From contig NZ_CP108070.1 of assembly GCF_036178845.1 (NCBI RefSeq), positions 1,116,001-1,180,000 of the forward strand: 64,000 bases of DNA, in the 5' to 3' direction. Made by a program: the position numbers and the translations under genes. Position 1 is the first letter of the stretch. Each line of letters begins with the position of its first letter. Positions 51,219 to 59,897 of this stretch are shown piece after piece. The stretch comes from Streptomyces sp. NBC_00271. Its GTDB lineage: Bacteria; Actinomycetota; Actinomycetes; Streptomycetales; Streptomycetaceae. A model generated the notes under the pieces. The model was not told where the DNA came from. It saw nothing but the letters and a program-made list of their open reading frames with translations, and did not search any database.

Positions 51219-52238
51219 TCAGCTGGACTCGCGGACGATCAGTCGGCACGGGACGGTGTGCACCCCCGGTGCCGGGTCGGCGTCGATGGCTTCGAGGAGT
51301 CGCAGGGCGGCGATCCGGCCGATCTCGGTGAGGTCCATGTCGATCGTCGTGAGGGGCGGCCTGCTGGCCAGGGCCATGGTGTCCCAGTTGTCGTAGCCGA
51401 CGACCGCGATGTCACCGGGCACGTCGACGCCCCGCTCGCGCAGTGCGTCCGCCACGCCCCGGGCGATCTGGTCGTTGCCGCAGAAGAAGGCGTCCGTGTC
51501 CGGTGCCGTGCGCAGGACCGTGTCGGCGGCGCGGCGCCCCCACGCCTCGCTCCACTCCCCGTGGTGCACCCGTCCCGTCGAGAGTCCGAGGGAGGCCCGC
51601 TCCAGGTGCTCGACCGCGTGCCGGGCCCGGTCGCGGGCGGCCGCGTGGTGTTCCGGGCCGGTGATGTGAGCGATGCGCGTGCGGCCCGCGGCCAGCAGGT
51701 GCTCGACGGCCAGTACGGCCCCGCCCCGGTCGTCGGAGACCACCGAGGTGTCGGCCGGGTCGGTGGACGGCGAGAGCGCGTAGACGATGGGGACGGCCTC
51801 GATGCCGTCCAGGGGCGGACGGGGGTCCGTACGGCGGCCGGTGACGATGATGCCGTCCACCCGGCGGTCCATCAGGTTGCGCAGGTGGTGCTGTTCCCGG
51901 ATCGCGTCGCCGCGGGTGTCGCACAGCAGGACGGAGATCTTGCCGGCTCCGAGCGCGTCCTCGGCGCCGAGCAGTACGGGGGTGCTGAAGCGGCCGATGC
52001 CGTCGGTCGTCATCAGCCCGACCGTCCAGCTCCGCCCGGTGTGCAGGCTCTGCGCGTGCTGGTTGGGCCGGAACCCGAGTGCGTCGACGGCGTCAAGGAC
52101 CCGCTGGCGGGTCTCGGGACGCATCCGCCCGCCGCCGTTCAGCGCCTTCGACGCCGTACCCACGCTGACGCCCGCGAGCGCGGCGACGTCGGCGAGCTTC
52201 GCCGGGCCGGCGGAGCGGGAACCTGGAGCAACGGTCAC
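51219..52238 (-). CDS. LacI-family transcriptional regulator
   Basis: 339 residues from GTG 52238-52236. HTH: KLADVAALAGVSVGTASKAL, GRMRPETRQRVLDAVDALGF with the minor-groove hinge. Effector domain: TVGLMTTDGIGRFSTPVL, MDRRVDGIIVTGRRTDP, GGAVLAVEHLLAAGRTRIA, DAFFCGNDQIARGVADAL, DIAVVGYDNWDTMALASRPP and LTTIDMDL. The region upstream of the start in this frame is GC noise. It is divergent from the GH127 operon, which it probably represses in the absence of an arabinose-type sugar. Confidence 0.88.
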   Translation of the reverse strand: MTVAPGSRSAGPAKLADVAALAGVSVGTASKALNGGGRMRPETRQRVLDAVDALGFRPNQHAQSLHTGRSWTVGLMTTDGIGRFSTPVLLGAEDALGAGKISVLLCDTRGDAIREQHHLRNLMDRRVDGIIVTGRRTDPRPPLDGIEAVPIVYALSPSTDPADTSVVSDDRGGAVLAVEHLLAAGRTRIAHITGPEHHAAARDRARHAVEHLERASLGLSTGRVHHGEWSEAWGRRAADTVLRTAPDTDAFFCGNDQIARGVADALRERGVDVPGDIAVVGYDNWDTMALASRPPLTTIDMDLTEIGRIAALRLLEAIDADPAPGVHTVPCRLIVRESS

Positions 52239-52392
52239 GAGCAAACCTTTTCCTGGGCGGCAACGACCCGTCCATCGTCGCAGCCTCCCGGGGGTGTGTG
52301 CCAGCCACCGGGCAACAGAAGAATCTCTTGTCGCGACTCTTGACCCGACTACCCCGCTGCCCTCTACTTCTCGGCAGGAAAAACGGTTGCTC
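52239..52392. promoter_or_regulatory. Inverted pair of CAGGAAAA-GGTTTGCTC motifs
   Basis: On the plus strand CAGGAAAAACGGTTGCTC occupies 52375-52392; on the minus strand CAGGAAAAGGTTTGCTC occupies 52255-52239, next to the lacI start. The two copies face each other across the divergent promoter region. They may be operators for the LacI protein, though the minus copy also contains the lacI ribosome binding site. Confidence 0.45.
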
Positions 52393-52489
52393 AAACGAGT
52401 TCCGAGAACCTCCCGCCTCTTGAGCACGGGGGCCGTCGCGCCCTGCCCCGCAGCCCGGCCCCTCCCGCCTCCACCCCTCTCGGAGAACC

Positions 52490-54511
52490 ATGCCCCGCAC
52501 AGACTCCGCCCTGCCCTCCCCCACCGACGTCTCGGCTTCCACCGAACAGGGCGCCGCCCCCGTGGGCCCGGTCCGGCTCGGCCCGGACGCCCCCGCCGCA
52601 CTGCGCCCCGCCGCCGCGGAGGTGCGCACCGGCTTCTGGCACGCCCGCCGCGAGGTCAACGCGCACACCTCGATCCCGCAGGGCCCCGCTCTGCTGGAGT
52701 CCGCGGGAAACCTGCACAACCTGCGCCTGGCGGCCGGCACGGCCCAGGGCGAGTTCCGGGGCGGTTACCCCTTCGTCGACACCGACGTCTACAAGTGGCT
52801 GGAGGCCGCCTCCTGGCGGCTCGCCCGCAGCGGGCCGCCGGCCGACGGCGAGGAGACCAGCCCCGACCTGCGCCAGCTCGCCGCCGAAGTCGAGCGGATC
52901 ATCGCCCTGGTCGCCGACGCCCAGCAGTCCGACGGCTACCTCAACACCTGGTTCCAGGTCCGCATGAACGGTGAGCGCTACCAGGACCTGCGCTGGGGAC
53001 ACGAGCTGTACTGCGCGGGCCATCTGATCCAGGCGGCGGTGGCTCATCACCGTGCGACCGGTCGCGACGAACTCCTCGTCGTGGCACGACGGTTCGCCGA
53101 CCACCTCGACTCCGTCTTCGGCCTTCCCGGCAGCGGCAGGCCGATCGACGGCGTCGACGGCCATCCGGAGGTGGAGACCGCCCTGGTCGAGCTGTACCGG
53201 GAGACCGGCGAGCGACGCTATCTGGAGCTCGCCGGCTACTTCGTCGACCGTTACGGCCACGGCCTGCTCGGCGGCGAGGCGTACTGCCAGGACCGCGTGC
53301 CGTTGCGCGAGGCGGTCACCGTAGAAGGGCACGCCGTGCGCCAGTTGTATCTGCTGGCCGGTGCGACGGACGTGGCCACCGAGACGGGCGACGCCGAACT
53401 GCGCTCCGCCGCCGAGCGGTTGTGGCGGGCGATGACCACGACCAAAACCCATCTGACCGGTGGTCTCGGCGCGCACCACGACGAGGAGGACTTCGGCGAC
53501 CCGTTCGAGCTGCCCAACGAACGCGCCTACTGCGAGACCTGCGCCGCCATCGCCTCGATCCAGTGGAGCTGGCGCATGGCTCTGCTCACCGGCGAGGCCC
53601 GCTACAGCGACCTGATCGAGCGCACCCTCTACAACGGGTTCCTCGCCGGTGTCTCGCTGGACGGCGAAAGCTGGCTGTACGTCAATCCGCTCCAGGTCCG
53701 CGACGGCCACACGGACCCCGGTGGCGACCAGTCGGCCCGCCGTACCCGCTGGTTCCGCTGCGCCTGCTGCCCCCCGAACGTGATGCGGCTGCTGGCCGGG
53801 CTCGAGCACTACCTCTCCTCGACCGACGCCGAGGGGCAGGGCCTGCAGATCCACCAGTACGTCACCGGCCGCTACCGCGGTGACCTCGACGGCACGCCCG
53901 TCACCGTGTCCGCCGAGACCGACTACCCCTGGCACGGCGCGGTGTCCCTGACCGTCGAGGAGGCCCCGCGGGAGCGGCCCTGGACACTGTCTCTGCGCAT
54001 CCCTCAGTGGTGCCACGAGTACCGCGTGCGGTGTGGCGACCGGACGTACGACCAGGCCGACGCCCCCGTCACCGACGGTTGGCTGCGCCTGGAGCGCATC
54101 TGGGCGCCGGGCGACCGGATCGTCGTCGAACTCGGCCTGGAGCCCCGCCTCACCGCGGCCGACCCGCGGGTGGACGCGGTCCGCGGCTGTGTGGCGATCG
54201 AGCGGGGCCCGCTCGTGTACTGCCTGGAGCAGGTGGACCACCCCGGGGGCGGTCTGGACGACGTCGTCATCGACACCGCGCGGCCGCTCACCGTGCGGCA
54301 GCGGCCCGATCTGCTCGGCGGTGTCACCACCGTCGTCGCCACGGGCCGTCGCCGCACGGTCCCGGACACCGGCTGGTGGCCCTACCGGTCCGCCGACGCC
54401 GACCCGGCCATCGCGCCCTCGGGCGAGTCCGTCGAGCTCACCGCGATCCCCTACTACGCCTGGGCCAACCGGCAGGACGGCAGCATGCGCGTCTGGCTGC
54501 CCACCTCCTGA
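52490..54511 (+). CDS. Beta-L-arabinofuranosidase, GH127 family
   Basis: 673 residues, ATG 52490, no signal peptide, so cytoplasmic. GH127 marks: AEVRTGFWHARREVN, GGYPFVDTDVYKWLEAASW, DGYLNTWF, RWGHELYCAGHLIQAAVAHH, HLTGGLGAHHDEEDFG, then the zinc site NERAYCETCA and RCACCPPNVMR, which holds the Glu, the Cys ligands and the catalytic cysteine, and GPLVYCLEQVD. The family hydrolyses beta-L-arabinofuranosides by a zinc-bound cysteine nucleophile. First gene of the operon with a binding protein, two permeases and an extracellular glycosidase. Confidence 0.9.
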   Translation: MPRTDSALPSPTDVSASTEQGAAPVGPVRLGPDAPAALRPAAAEVRTGFWHARREVNAHTSIPQGPALLESAGNLHNLRLAAGTAQGEFRGGYPFVDTDVYKWLEAASWRLARSGPPADGEETSPDLRQLAAEVERIIALVADAQQSDGYLNTWFQVRMNGERYQDLRWGHELYCAGHLIQAAVAHHRATGRDELLVVARRFADHLDSVFGLPGSGRPIDGVDGHPEVETALVELYRETGERRYLELAGYFVDRYGHGLLGGEAYCQDRVPLREAVTVEGHAVRQLYLLAGATDVATETGDAELRSAAERLWRAMTTTKTHLTGGLGAHHDEEDFGDPFELPNERAYCETCAAIASIQWSWRMALLTGEARYSDLIERTLYNGFLAGVSLDGESWLYVNPLQVRDGHTDPGGDQSARRTRWFRCACCPPNVMRLLAGLEHYLSSTDAEGQGLQIHQYVTGRYRGDLDGTPVTVSAETDYPWHGAVSLTVEEAPRERPWTLSLRIPQWCHEYRVRCGDRTYDQADAPVTDGWLRLERIWAPGDRIVVELGLEPRLTAADPRVDAVRGCVAIERGPLVYCLEQVDHPGGGLDDVVIDTARPLTVRQRPDLLGGVTTVVATGRRRTVPDTGWWPYRSADADPAIAPSGESVELTAIPYYAWANRQDGSMRVWLPTS

Positions 54512-54620
54512 CGTCGGCCGACCTCCACGGCCTCCTCCCGGCAACCGGGCACACCCGTCACCCCGTCACCCCGTCACCCCGTCACCCCGCACGACCACTC
54601 ATGACAACGAGGTCACCGCA

Positions 54621-55871
54621 ATGCGAAACACCCGCAGAACTCTCCTCGCCGCCTGTGTCGCCGTCGGCACCCTCGCCTCCGTCACGGCCTGCGGGGGCGG
54701 CGGTTCGGGTTCCTCCGACTCCACCGGCAAGTCGGCGACGTACGCCTTCTGGGACCCGTACCCGCAGTTCGACGCCTCCTCGGACTGGGGCAAGCGTGTC
54801 GCCCAGTGCGGTACCTCGGCGGGCGTCAAGATCAAGCGCACCGGCTACGACACCACTGACCTGGGCAACAAGGCGCTGCTGGCCGCCCAGCAGGGCAACG
54901 CGCCCGACGTGATGCTCGTGGACAATCCGGTCGTCTCCACGCTGGTCGAGGCGGGGATCCTCAACAAGACCAACGACCTCGGTCTGGACACGTCCGCGAT
55001 CCAGAAGAACATCATCGGCGCGGGCACCATCGACGGCGCTTCTTACGGTGTACCGATCGGCGCCAACACGCTCGCCCTCTACTACAACAAGAAGATCCTG
55101 ACGGCCGCCCACGTCGACCCCGCCTCCGTCAAGGACTGGGCGTCGCTCACGGCCGCCCTGAAGAAGGTCGAGTCGGCCGGGAAGAAGGGCATCACCTTCT
55201 CGGCGATCGGCACGGAGGAGGGCAGCTTCCAGTTCCTGCCGTGGTTCTGGGGCGCGGGCGGCGACCTCACCCACCTCGACTCGCCGAAGAGCGCGGCCGC
55301 GCTGTCGCTGTGGAAGCAGTGGGTCGACGAGGGGCTCGCGCCCAAGGACGTCTTGAACAACACCCAGACCACCAGCTGGCAGGAGTTCGCCACCGGCGAC
55401 TACGCCTTCGCGGAGAACGGCACCTGGCAGCTCGCCAACGCGGAGAAGGCCGGATTCCCGTACGGGGTCGTCAGCATCCCCGGGCGGAACGGCGGTTCGG
55501 CGCCGGTGCCGACCGGCGGCGAGTTCGTCACCGTACCCGTGCAGCAGGACACCGCGCGCTACGACATCAGCAAGAAGATCGTCACCTGTCTGACCAGCTC
55601 GGAGAGCCTGCTGGCCAGCGACACCGCCCTGACGTACGTCGCGCCCACCGCGGCGGTCCAGGCCCAGCAGGTCGAGGCGAACCCGAAGCTCAAGCCGTGG
55701 GTGGCGGCCGTGGCCGCCGCGCGGGGCCGTACCAGCGGTGGTCTCGGCACGAAGTACCCCACCATCTCGCAGCCGATGTGGACGGCCGTACAGGCGGCCC
55801 TGTCCGGTGGCAAGAGCCCCGAGGCAGCTCTCGACGCCGCGCAGACGGCGGCCGGCAAGAGCAAGGGCTGA
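54621..55871 (+). CDS. Extracellular solute-binding lipoprotein (sugar ABC importer)
   Basis: 416 residues; ATG 54621. Signal peptide with lipobox SVTAC and a Gly/Ser spacer. Family 1 binding-protein features: KSATYAFWDPYPQFDAS, NAPDVMLVDNPVVSTLVEAG, YGVPIGANTLALYYNKKIL, WASLTAALKKVESAG, WFWGAGGDL and FATGDYAFAENGTWQL. Predicted ligand: oligosaccharides released by the co-encoded glycosidases, likely arabinose-containing. Confidence 0.88.
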   Translation: MRNTRRTLLAACVAVGTLASVTACGGGGSGSSDSTGKSATYAFWDPYPQFDASSDWGKRVAQCGTSAGVKIKRTGYDTTDLGNKALLAAQQGNAPDVMLVDNPVVSTLVEAGILNKTNDLGLDTSAIQKNIIGAGTIDGASYGVPIGANTLALYYNKKILTAAHVDPASVKDWASLTAALKKVESAGKKGITFSAIGTEEGSFQFLPWFWGAGGDLTHLDSPKSAAALSLWKQWVDEGLAPKDVLNNTQTTSWQEFATGDYAFAENGTWQLANAEKAGFPYGVVSIPGRNGGSAPVPTGGEFVTVPVQQDTARYDISKKIVTCLTSSESLLASDTALTYVAPTAAVQAQQVEANPKLKPWVAAVAAARGRTSGGLGTKYPTISQPMWTAVQAALSGGKSPEAALDAAQTAAGKSKG

Positions 55872-55954
55872 CGCGGCCGGCCGGAGCAAGGGCAGACAGC
55901 GCGCGGCGCCGCAGGCCGCGTCCCGGACATCGCCACCCGCATCCAGGAGTTCGC

Positions 55955-56932
55955 ATGACCATCGCCCGAGTCGACCGCCGTCCCAAGCGGTCCCCGGCCG
56001 TGTCCGGAGCGGCGGGCGGCGCCGACCGGCGTGACGTGCCGCCACGCCGTCGGCGCGGCAGGGACCGGCTGACCGCGCTGGGCTTCCTCGCCCCGCTCGT
56101 GGCCTACCTCGCCGCCTTCTATCTCTATCCGCTCTACCGCAACCTCGATCTGAGTCTGCGTGACTACACGGTCCGCTCGTTCGTGGCGGGCGACGCGCCG
56201 TTCTCGGGCTGGGACAACTTCTCCCAGGTGCTGGACGACCCGACCTTCGGGCCCGCGCTGCGCAACACGATGGTGTTCACCTTCGTGTCGATCGCGCTCC
56301 AGTACGCGGCCGGGCTGGCGCTCGCGGTCTTCTTCAACCGGCACTTCCGTCTCTCCACCACGCTGCGGGCGCTGTTCCTCATCCCGTGGCTGCTGCCGCT
56401 GATCGTGTCGGCGTCGACCTGGTCCTGGATGCTGAACAGTGAGTCGGGCGTGGTCAATTACGCACTCCACCTCGTCGGCGTCCCGACCGTCGACTGGCTG
56501 ACCTCGCCGCACTGGGCGCTCGCCTCGGTCGTCATCGCCAACGTCTGGATCGGCATCCCCTTCAACCTCGTCATCCTCTACAGCGGTCTGCAGAACATCC
56601 CCGGGGAGCTGTACGAGGCCGCCTCGCTGGACGGGGCGAGCGGCCGGCAGCAGTTCCGGCGCATCACTTTCCCTCTCCTGCGGCCGGTCTCCGCGATCAC
56701 GCTGCTGCTCGGACTGGTCTACACGCTCAAGGTGTTCGACCTGATCTGGATCATGACCAAGGGAGGTCCCGGCGACTCCTCGTCGACGCTGGCGACCTGG
56801 TCGTACCAGCTCGCGTTCGGCACCCTGCTCCCGCACTTCGGCCCCGGTGCCGCCGTCGGCAACATCCTCATCCTCATCGCCCTCGTCTTCGGCCTGCTGT
56901 ACATCCGCGTCCAGAGGAGGCAGGAAGCGTGA
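55955..56932 (+). CDS. Sugar ABC transporter permease (MalF type)
   Basis: 325 residues; ATG 55955 after CAGGAG. A basic 40-residue lead, then six hydrophobic segments. The EAA loop is YEAASLDGASGRQQFRRITFPLL, quoted here in part as EAASLDGASG. LGFLAPLVAYLAAFYLYPLY is the first helix. Overlaps the next permease by 4 bp (GTGA). Confidence 0.88.
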   Translation: MTIARVDRRPKRSPAVSGAAGGADRRDVPPRRRRGRDRLTALGFLAPLVAYLAAFYLYPLYRNLDLSLRDYTVRSFVAGDAPFSGWDNFSQVLDDPTFGPALRNTMVFTFVSIALQYAAGLALAVFFNRHFRLSTTLRALFLIPWLLPLIVSASTWSWMLNSESGVVNYALHLVGVPTVDWLTSPHWALASVVIANVWIGIPFNLVILYSGLQNIPGELYEAASLDGASGRQQFRRITFPLLRPVSAITLLLGLVYTLKVFDLIWIMTKGGPGDSSSTLATWSYQLAFGTLLPHFGPGAAVGNILILIALVFGLLYIRVQRRQEA

Positions 56933-57750
56933 AGTCCCCCGCGAGTTCCCGCCGTTACACCGCCGTCGGACTCCTGCTGACCGCGCTCATGCTGTTCCCG
57001 GTGTACTGGATGCTGAACGTGTCCCTCACCCCGCAGCAGGACATGCGCAAGTCCCCGCCCGACCTGTTCCCGCTGCACCCCACGTTCGAGGGCTACCGGG
57101 CCGTGCTGCACGACCAGATGCCCTACCTCGGCACCAGTCTGCTGATCGGACTCGGCACGGTCGCCGCCACCCTCGTCCTCGCCGCACCGGCCGGCTATTC
57201 ACTGGCGAAGCTCCACCCCCGCGGCGGCGGCGTCATGGGCCTCGCCCTCCTCGTCGCCCAGATGATCCCCGGCATCGTCATGGCGATGGGGTTCTACGGG
57301 ATCTTCCTCAACCTCGGCCTGCTGAACTCCTGGTGGGGCCTGATCATCGCGGACTCCACCATCGCCGTGCCCTTCAGCGTCATGATCTTCACGGCGTTCA
57401 TGTCGGGCATCCCCGACGAACTCATCGCCGCCGCGCGCATCGACGGCGCGGGTACCTGGCGCACCTTCTGGTCCGTCGTCCTGCCGGTGAGCCGCAACGC
57501 CGTGGTCACCGTCTCGCTGTTCAGCTTCCTGTGGGCCTGGTCCGACTTCGTCTTCGCCAACACCCTCGACGGCGGCGGCGATCTTCGCCCGATCACCCTC
57601 GGCATCTACCGCTACATCGGCAACAACAACCAGGAATGGAACGCGATCATGGCCACCGCCGTCGTCGCGTCCGTACCCGCCGCCGTCCTGCTCGTCCTGG
57701 CGCAGCGGTACGTGGCCGCCGGGGTCACCGCGGGCGCGGTCAAGGACTGA
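56929..57750 (+). CDS. Sugar ABC transporter permease (MalG type)
   Basis: 273 residues from GTG 56929. Six membrane segments; EAA loop LIAAARIDGAGTWRTFWSVV; FPVYWMLNVSLTPQQDM near the start and FLWAWSDFVFANTL near the end are typical. Partner of the preceding permease. No ATPase gene is present; in Streptomyces the shared ATPase MsiK often energises such importers. Confidence 0.88.
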   Translation: MKSPASSRRYTAVGLLLTALMLFPVYWMLNVSLTPQQDMRKSPPDLFPLHPTFEGYRAVLHDQMPYLGTSLLIGLGTVAATLVLAAPAGYSLAKLHPRGGGVMGLALLVAQMIPGIVMAMGFYGIFLNLGLLNSWWGLIIADSTIAVPFSVMIFTAFMSGIPDELIAAARIDGAGTWRTFWSVVLPVSRNAVVTVSLFSFLWAWSDFVFANTLDGGGDLRPITLGIYRYIGNNNQEWNAIMATAVVASVPAAVLLVLAQRYVAAGVTAGAVKD

Positions 57751-57803
57751 CCGGGACGTCAGCCACCCATCCACCTCCTCATCCGTCAGGAGAGCCGCCA
57801 CCC

Positions 57804-59576
57804 ATGCCGTTTGCGAGATCTCAACCACGCACGCCCAGAAGGCCGTTCGACCGCACGGCCGCCGCCGTCCTGGCGACGGCCCTGGCCGCCGCCGCGACCG
57901 TCCTCACCGGGCCGCCCGCCCAGGCGGCCCCCACCGCGTCCACGACCCTGGTCGTCAACGCCGCCCAGACCCTGCGATCCGTCACCCATGTCGCCACGGG
58001 CAGCCTCTACGGTCTCGCCGACGCGAGCACCCCGGCCGACAGCCTCGTCCAGCCGCTGGAGCCGAACACCTTCGTCCAGATGGCACCCGGCGGCCACCAG
58101 TTGCCCAACGGTGAGCCACGCCCCGCCGGAGACTCCCTGGTCGTCGCCCCCAAGGCCGCCAGGGCCGGCGCGAAGGTCGTCGTCCGGATGCCCGACTGGT
58201 ACCCCGACTTCCCCTACAAGTGGGTGAGCTGGAACGACTGGCTGTCCGCCGTCGACACCCAGGTCGCCTCGGTCAAGTCCTCCGGCGCCGGGAACATCAG
58301 CGCGTACGAGTTGTGGAACGAGCCCGACTGGACCTGGGACACCACCAACGCCGGTGCCTTCGACGCGGGTTGGGCACGCACGTACAAGGAGGTACGTGCC
58401 AAGGACGCCACCACTCCCCTCCAGGGCCCCAGTTACTCGGCGTGGAACCAGAGCTGGATGAGCCAGTTCCTCACCGACGCCAAGGCCAGTGGCACCGTCC
58501 CTGACGTCATCGCCTGGCACGAACTCCAGGGCAGCAAGGACATCGCCGCACACGTCTCCGCCTACCGCTCCCTGGAGAGCGGACTCGGCATCAGCCCGCG
58601 GCCGATCTCCATCGAGGAGTACGCGACACCGAGCGAGATGGGGATACCGGGCGCCCTCGTCGGCTACGTCGCCAAGTTCGAGCGGGCGGGCGTCCACGAC
58701 GCGGAACTCGCCTTCTGGAACCACTACGGAACCCTCGGCGACACCCTCACCGACACCGGCGGATCACCCAACGGCTCCTACTGGCTCTACAAGTGGTACG
58801 GCGACATGTCCGGGAACATGCTCACCACCACTCCCCCGGCGCAGACCGGCATCGACGGCGCCGCCTCCCTCACCGGTGACGGCCGACAGATCAGCGTGAT
58901 CTTCGGCGGAGGCACCGGTTCGACGGCCGTCACCGTCAACGGACTCGGCTCCCTGTCCGCCTTCGGCGGCACGGTCCACGTCAAGCTGGAGTACACCCCG
59001 TCCAAGGGCCGCACCACGGCCGTCTCCGCCCCGTACACCATCTCCGAGAGCGACTATCCGGTCGGCAACGGCTCCATCACCGTGCCCGTCGCGATGAACG
59101 CGTCCGACGGCTACCACCTGGTCGTCACGCCCAGCGGGACGTCCGCCTCGCTCGCCGGGCGTTATCAGATCACCAACAAGAACAGCGGGCTCGCGCTGGA
59201 CACACAGAGCGCGGGCACCGCACAGGGCACCGCCGTCGTCCAGGCCACCTCGACCACCGGCACCGACCAGAACTGGACACTGGTGACGGCGGGCTCGGGC
59301 CTCTACAAGATCGTGAACCAGGCCAGTGGTCTGCTGCTCGGCGTCAACGGCATGAGCACCGCCGCCGGAGGTACAGCCCTGATCTGGGGCGACAACGGCA
59401 CCGCCGACCACCTCTGGCAAGCGATCCCCGCCGACAACGGCTACTACAAGATCGCCAACTACAACAGCGGCCTCCTGCTCGGCGTCACCGACATGAGCAC
59501 CTCCTCCGGCGCCCAGGTCCTCCAGTGGGACGACAACGGCACCGCCGACCATCTGTGGAAACTCACCTCGCGCTGA
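57804..59576 (+). CDS. Secreted clan-A glycoside hydrolase with ricin-type lectin domain
   Basis: 590 residues; ATG 57804 after CAGGAGAG. A twin-arginine-like basic start and Ala-rich core give a signal peptide ending near AQAAP. Catalytic domain about 40-430 of GH39-like clan-A type: MPDWYPDFPYKWVSW, acid/base Glu173 in ELWNEPDW, and ISIEEYATPSE as the probable nucleophile strand. A beta-sandwich follows, then a CBM13/RICIN-like domain (about 450-590) with repeated YKIxNxxSGLLLGVxxMST and DNGTADHLW units. Likely releases arabino- or xylo-oligosaccharides outside the cell for the import system upstream. Exact GH family uncertain. Confidence 0.83.
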   Translation: MPFARSQPRTPRRPFDRTAAAVLATALAAAATVLTGPPAQAAPTASTTLVVNAAQTLRSVTHVATGSLYGLADASTPADSLVQPLEPNTFVQMAPGGHQLPNGEPRPAGDSLVVAPKAARAGAKVVVRMPDWYPDFPYKWVSWNDWLSAVDTQVASVKSSGAGNISAYELWNEPDWTWDTTNAGAFDAGWARTYKEVRAKDATTPLQGPSYSAWNQSWMSQFLTDAKASGTVPDVIAWHELQGSKDIAAHVSAYRSLESGLGISPRPISIEEYATPSEMGIPGALVGYVAKFERAGVHDAELAFWNHYGTLGDTLTDTGGSPNGSYWLYKWYGDMSGNMLTTTPPAQTGIDGAASLTGDGRQISVIFGGGTGSTAVTVNGLGSLSAFGGTVHVKLEYTPSKGRTTAVSAPYTISESDYPVGNGSITVPVAMNASDGYHLVVTPSGTSASLAGRYQITNKNSGLALDTQSAGTAQGTAVVQATSTTGTDQNWTLVTAGSGLYKIVNQASGLLLGVNGMSTAAGGTALIWGDNGTADHLWQAIPADNGYYKIANYNSGLLLGVTDMSTSSGAQVLQWDDNGTADHLWKLTSR

Positions 59577-59591
59577 GTGCCCGGCCGAACA

Positions 59592-59625
59592 CTCCCGCGC
59601 CTGCCGCCCATCGCAGGCGCGGGAG
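59592..59625 (+). terminator. Hairpin terminator after the glycosidase gene
   Basis: Perfect 13-bp inverted repeat, CTCCCGCGCCTGC (59592-59604) and its complement (59613-59625), loop of 8 bases, starting 16 bases after the stop. It ends the GH127 operon. Confidence 0.8.
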
Positions 59626-59897
59626 CATTGGCGTATACCTGTACGAATAACGTGAAACGGTCGAATGAATTCGGTACGCGGCGCGGGTCCCCGCGCGTGT
59701 CACAGTCCATCGGCCATCCCGTTGCCCGAGGGTGTCCCGTCCACCGTCAGATGGAGGGTGACCCAGCGTCCGACCAGGCGTTCACACCTTGACATGGCAT
59801 CGCAGCGGCCGACGCCCAGCACCAGATCGAACGGCAATTCGACACGCATACTTATCGGCTCCTCGGGGAACACGCGTCGACGACAACCACCCCAAAC
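59626..59897. other. Intergenic region, probable acyltransferase promoter
   Basis: About 270 bases with a local AT-rich patch (59630-59670, GTATACCTGTACGAATAACG). No gene is supported. The patch is the likeliest promoter for the acyltransferase gene. The region contains no ribosome binding site close to ATG 59898. Confidence 0.4.

Noticed and set aside
52391..54544. A 717-codon minus-strand open frame
   Set aside because: Exact antisense of the GH127 gene, which has complete family motifs.
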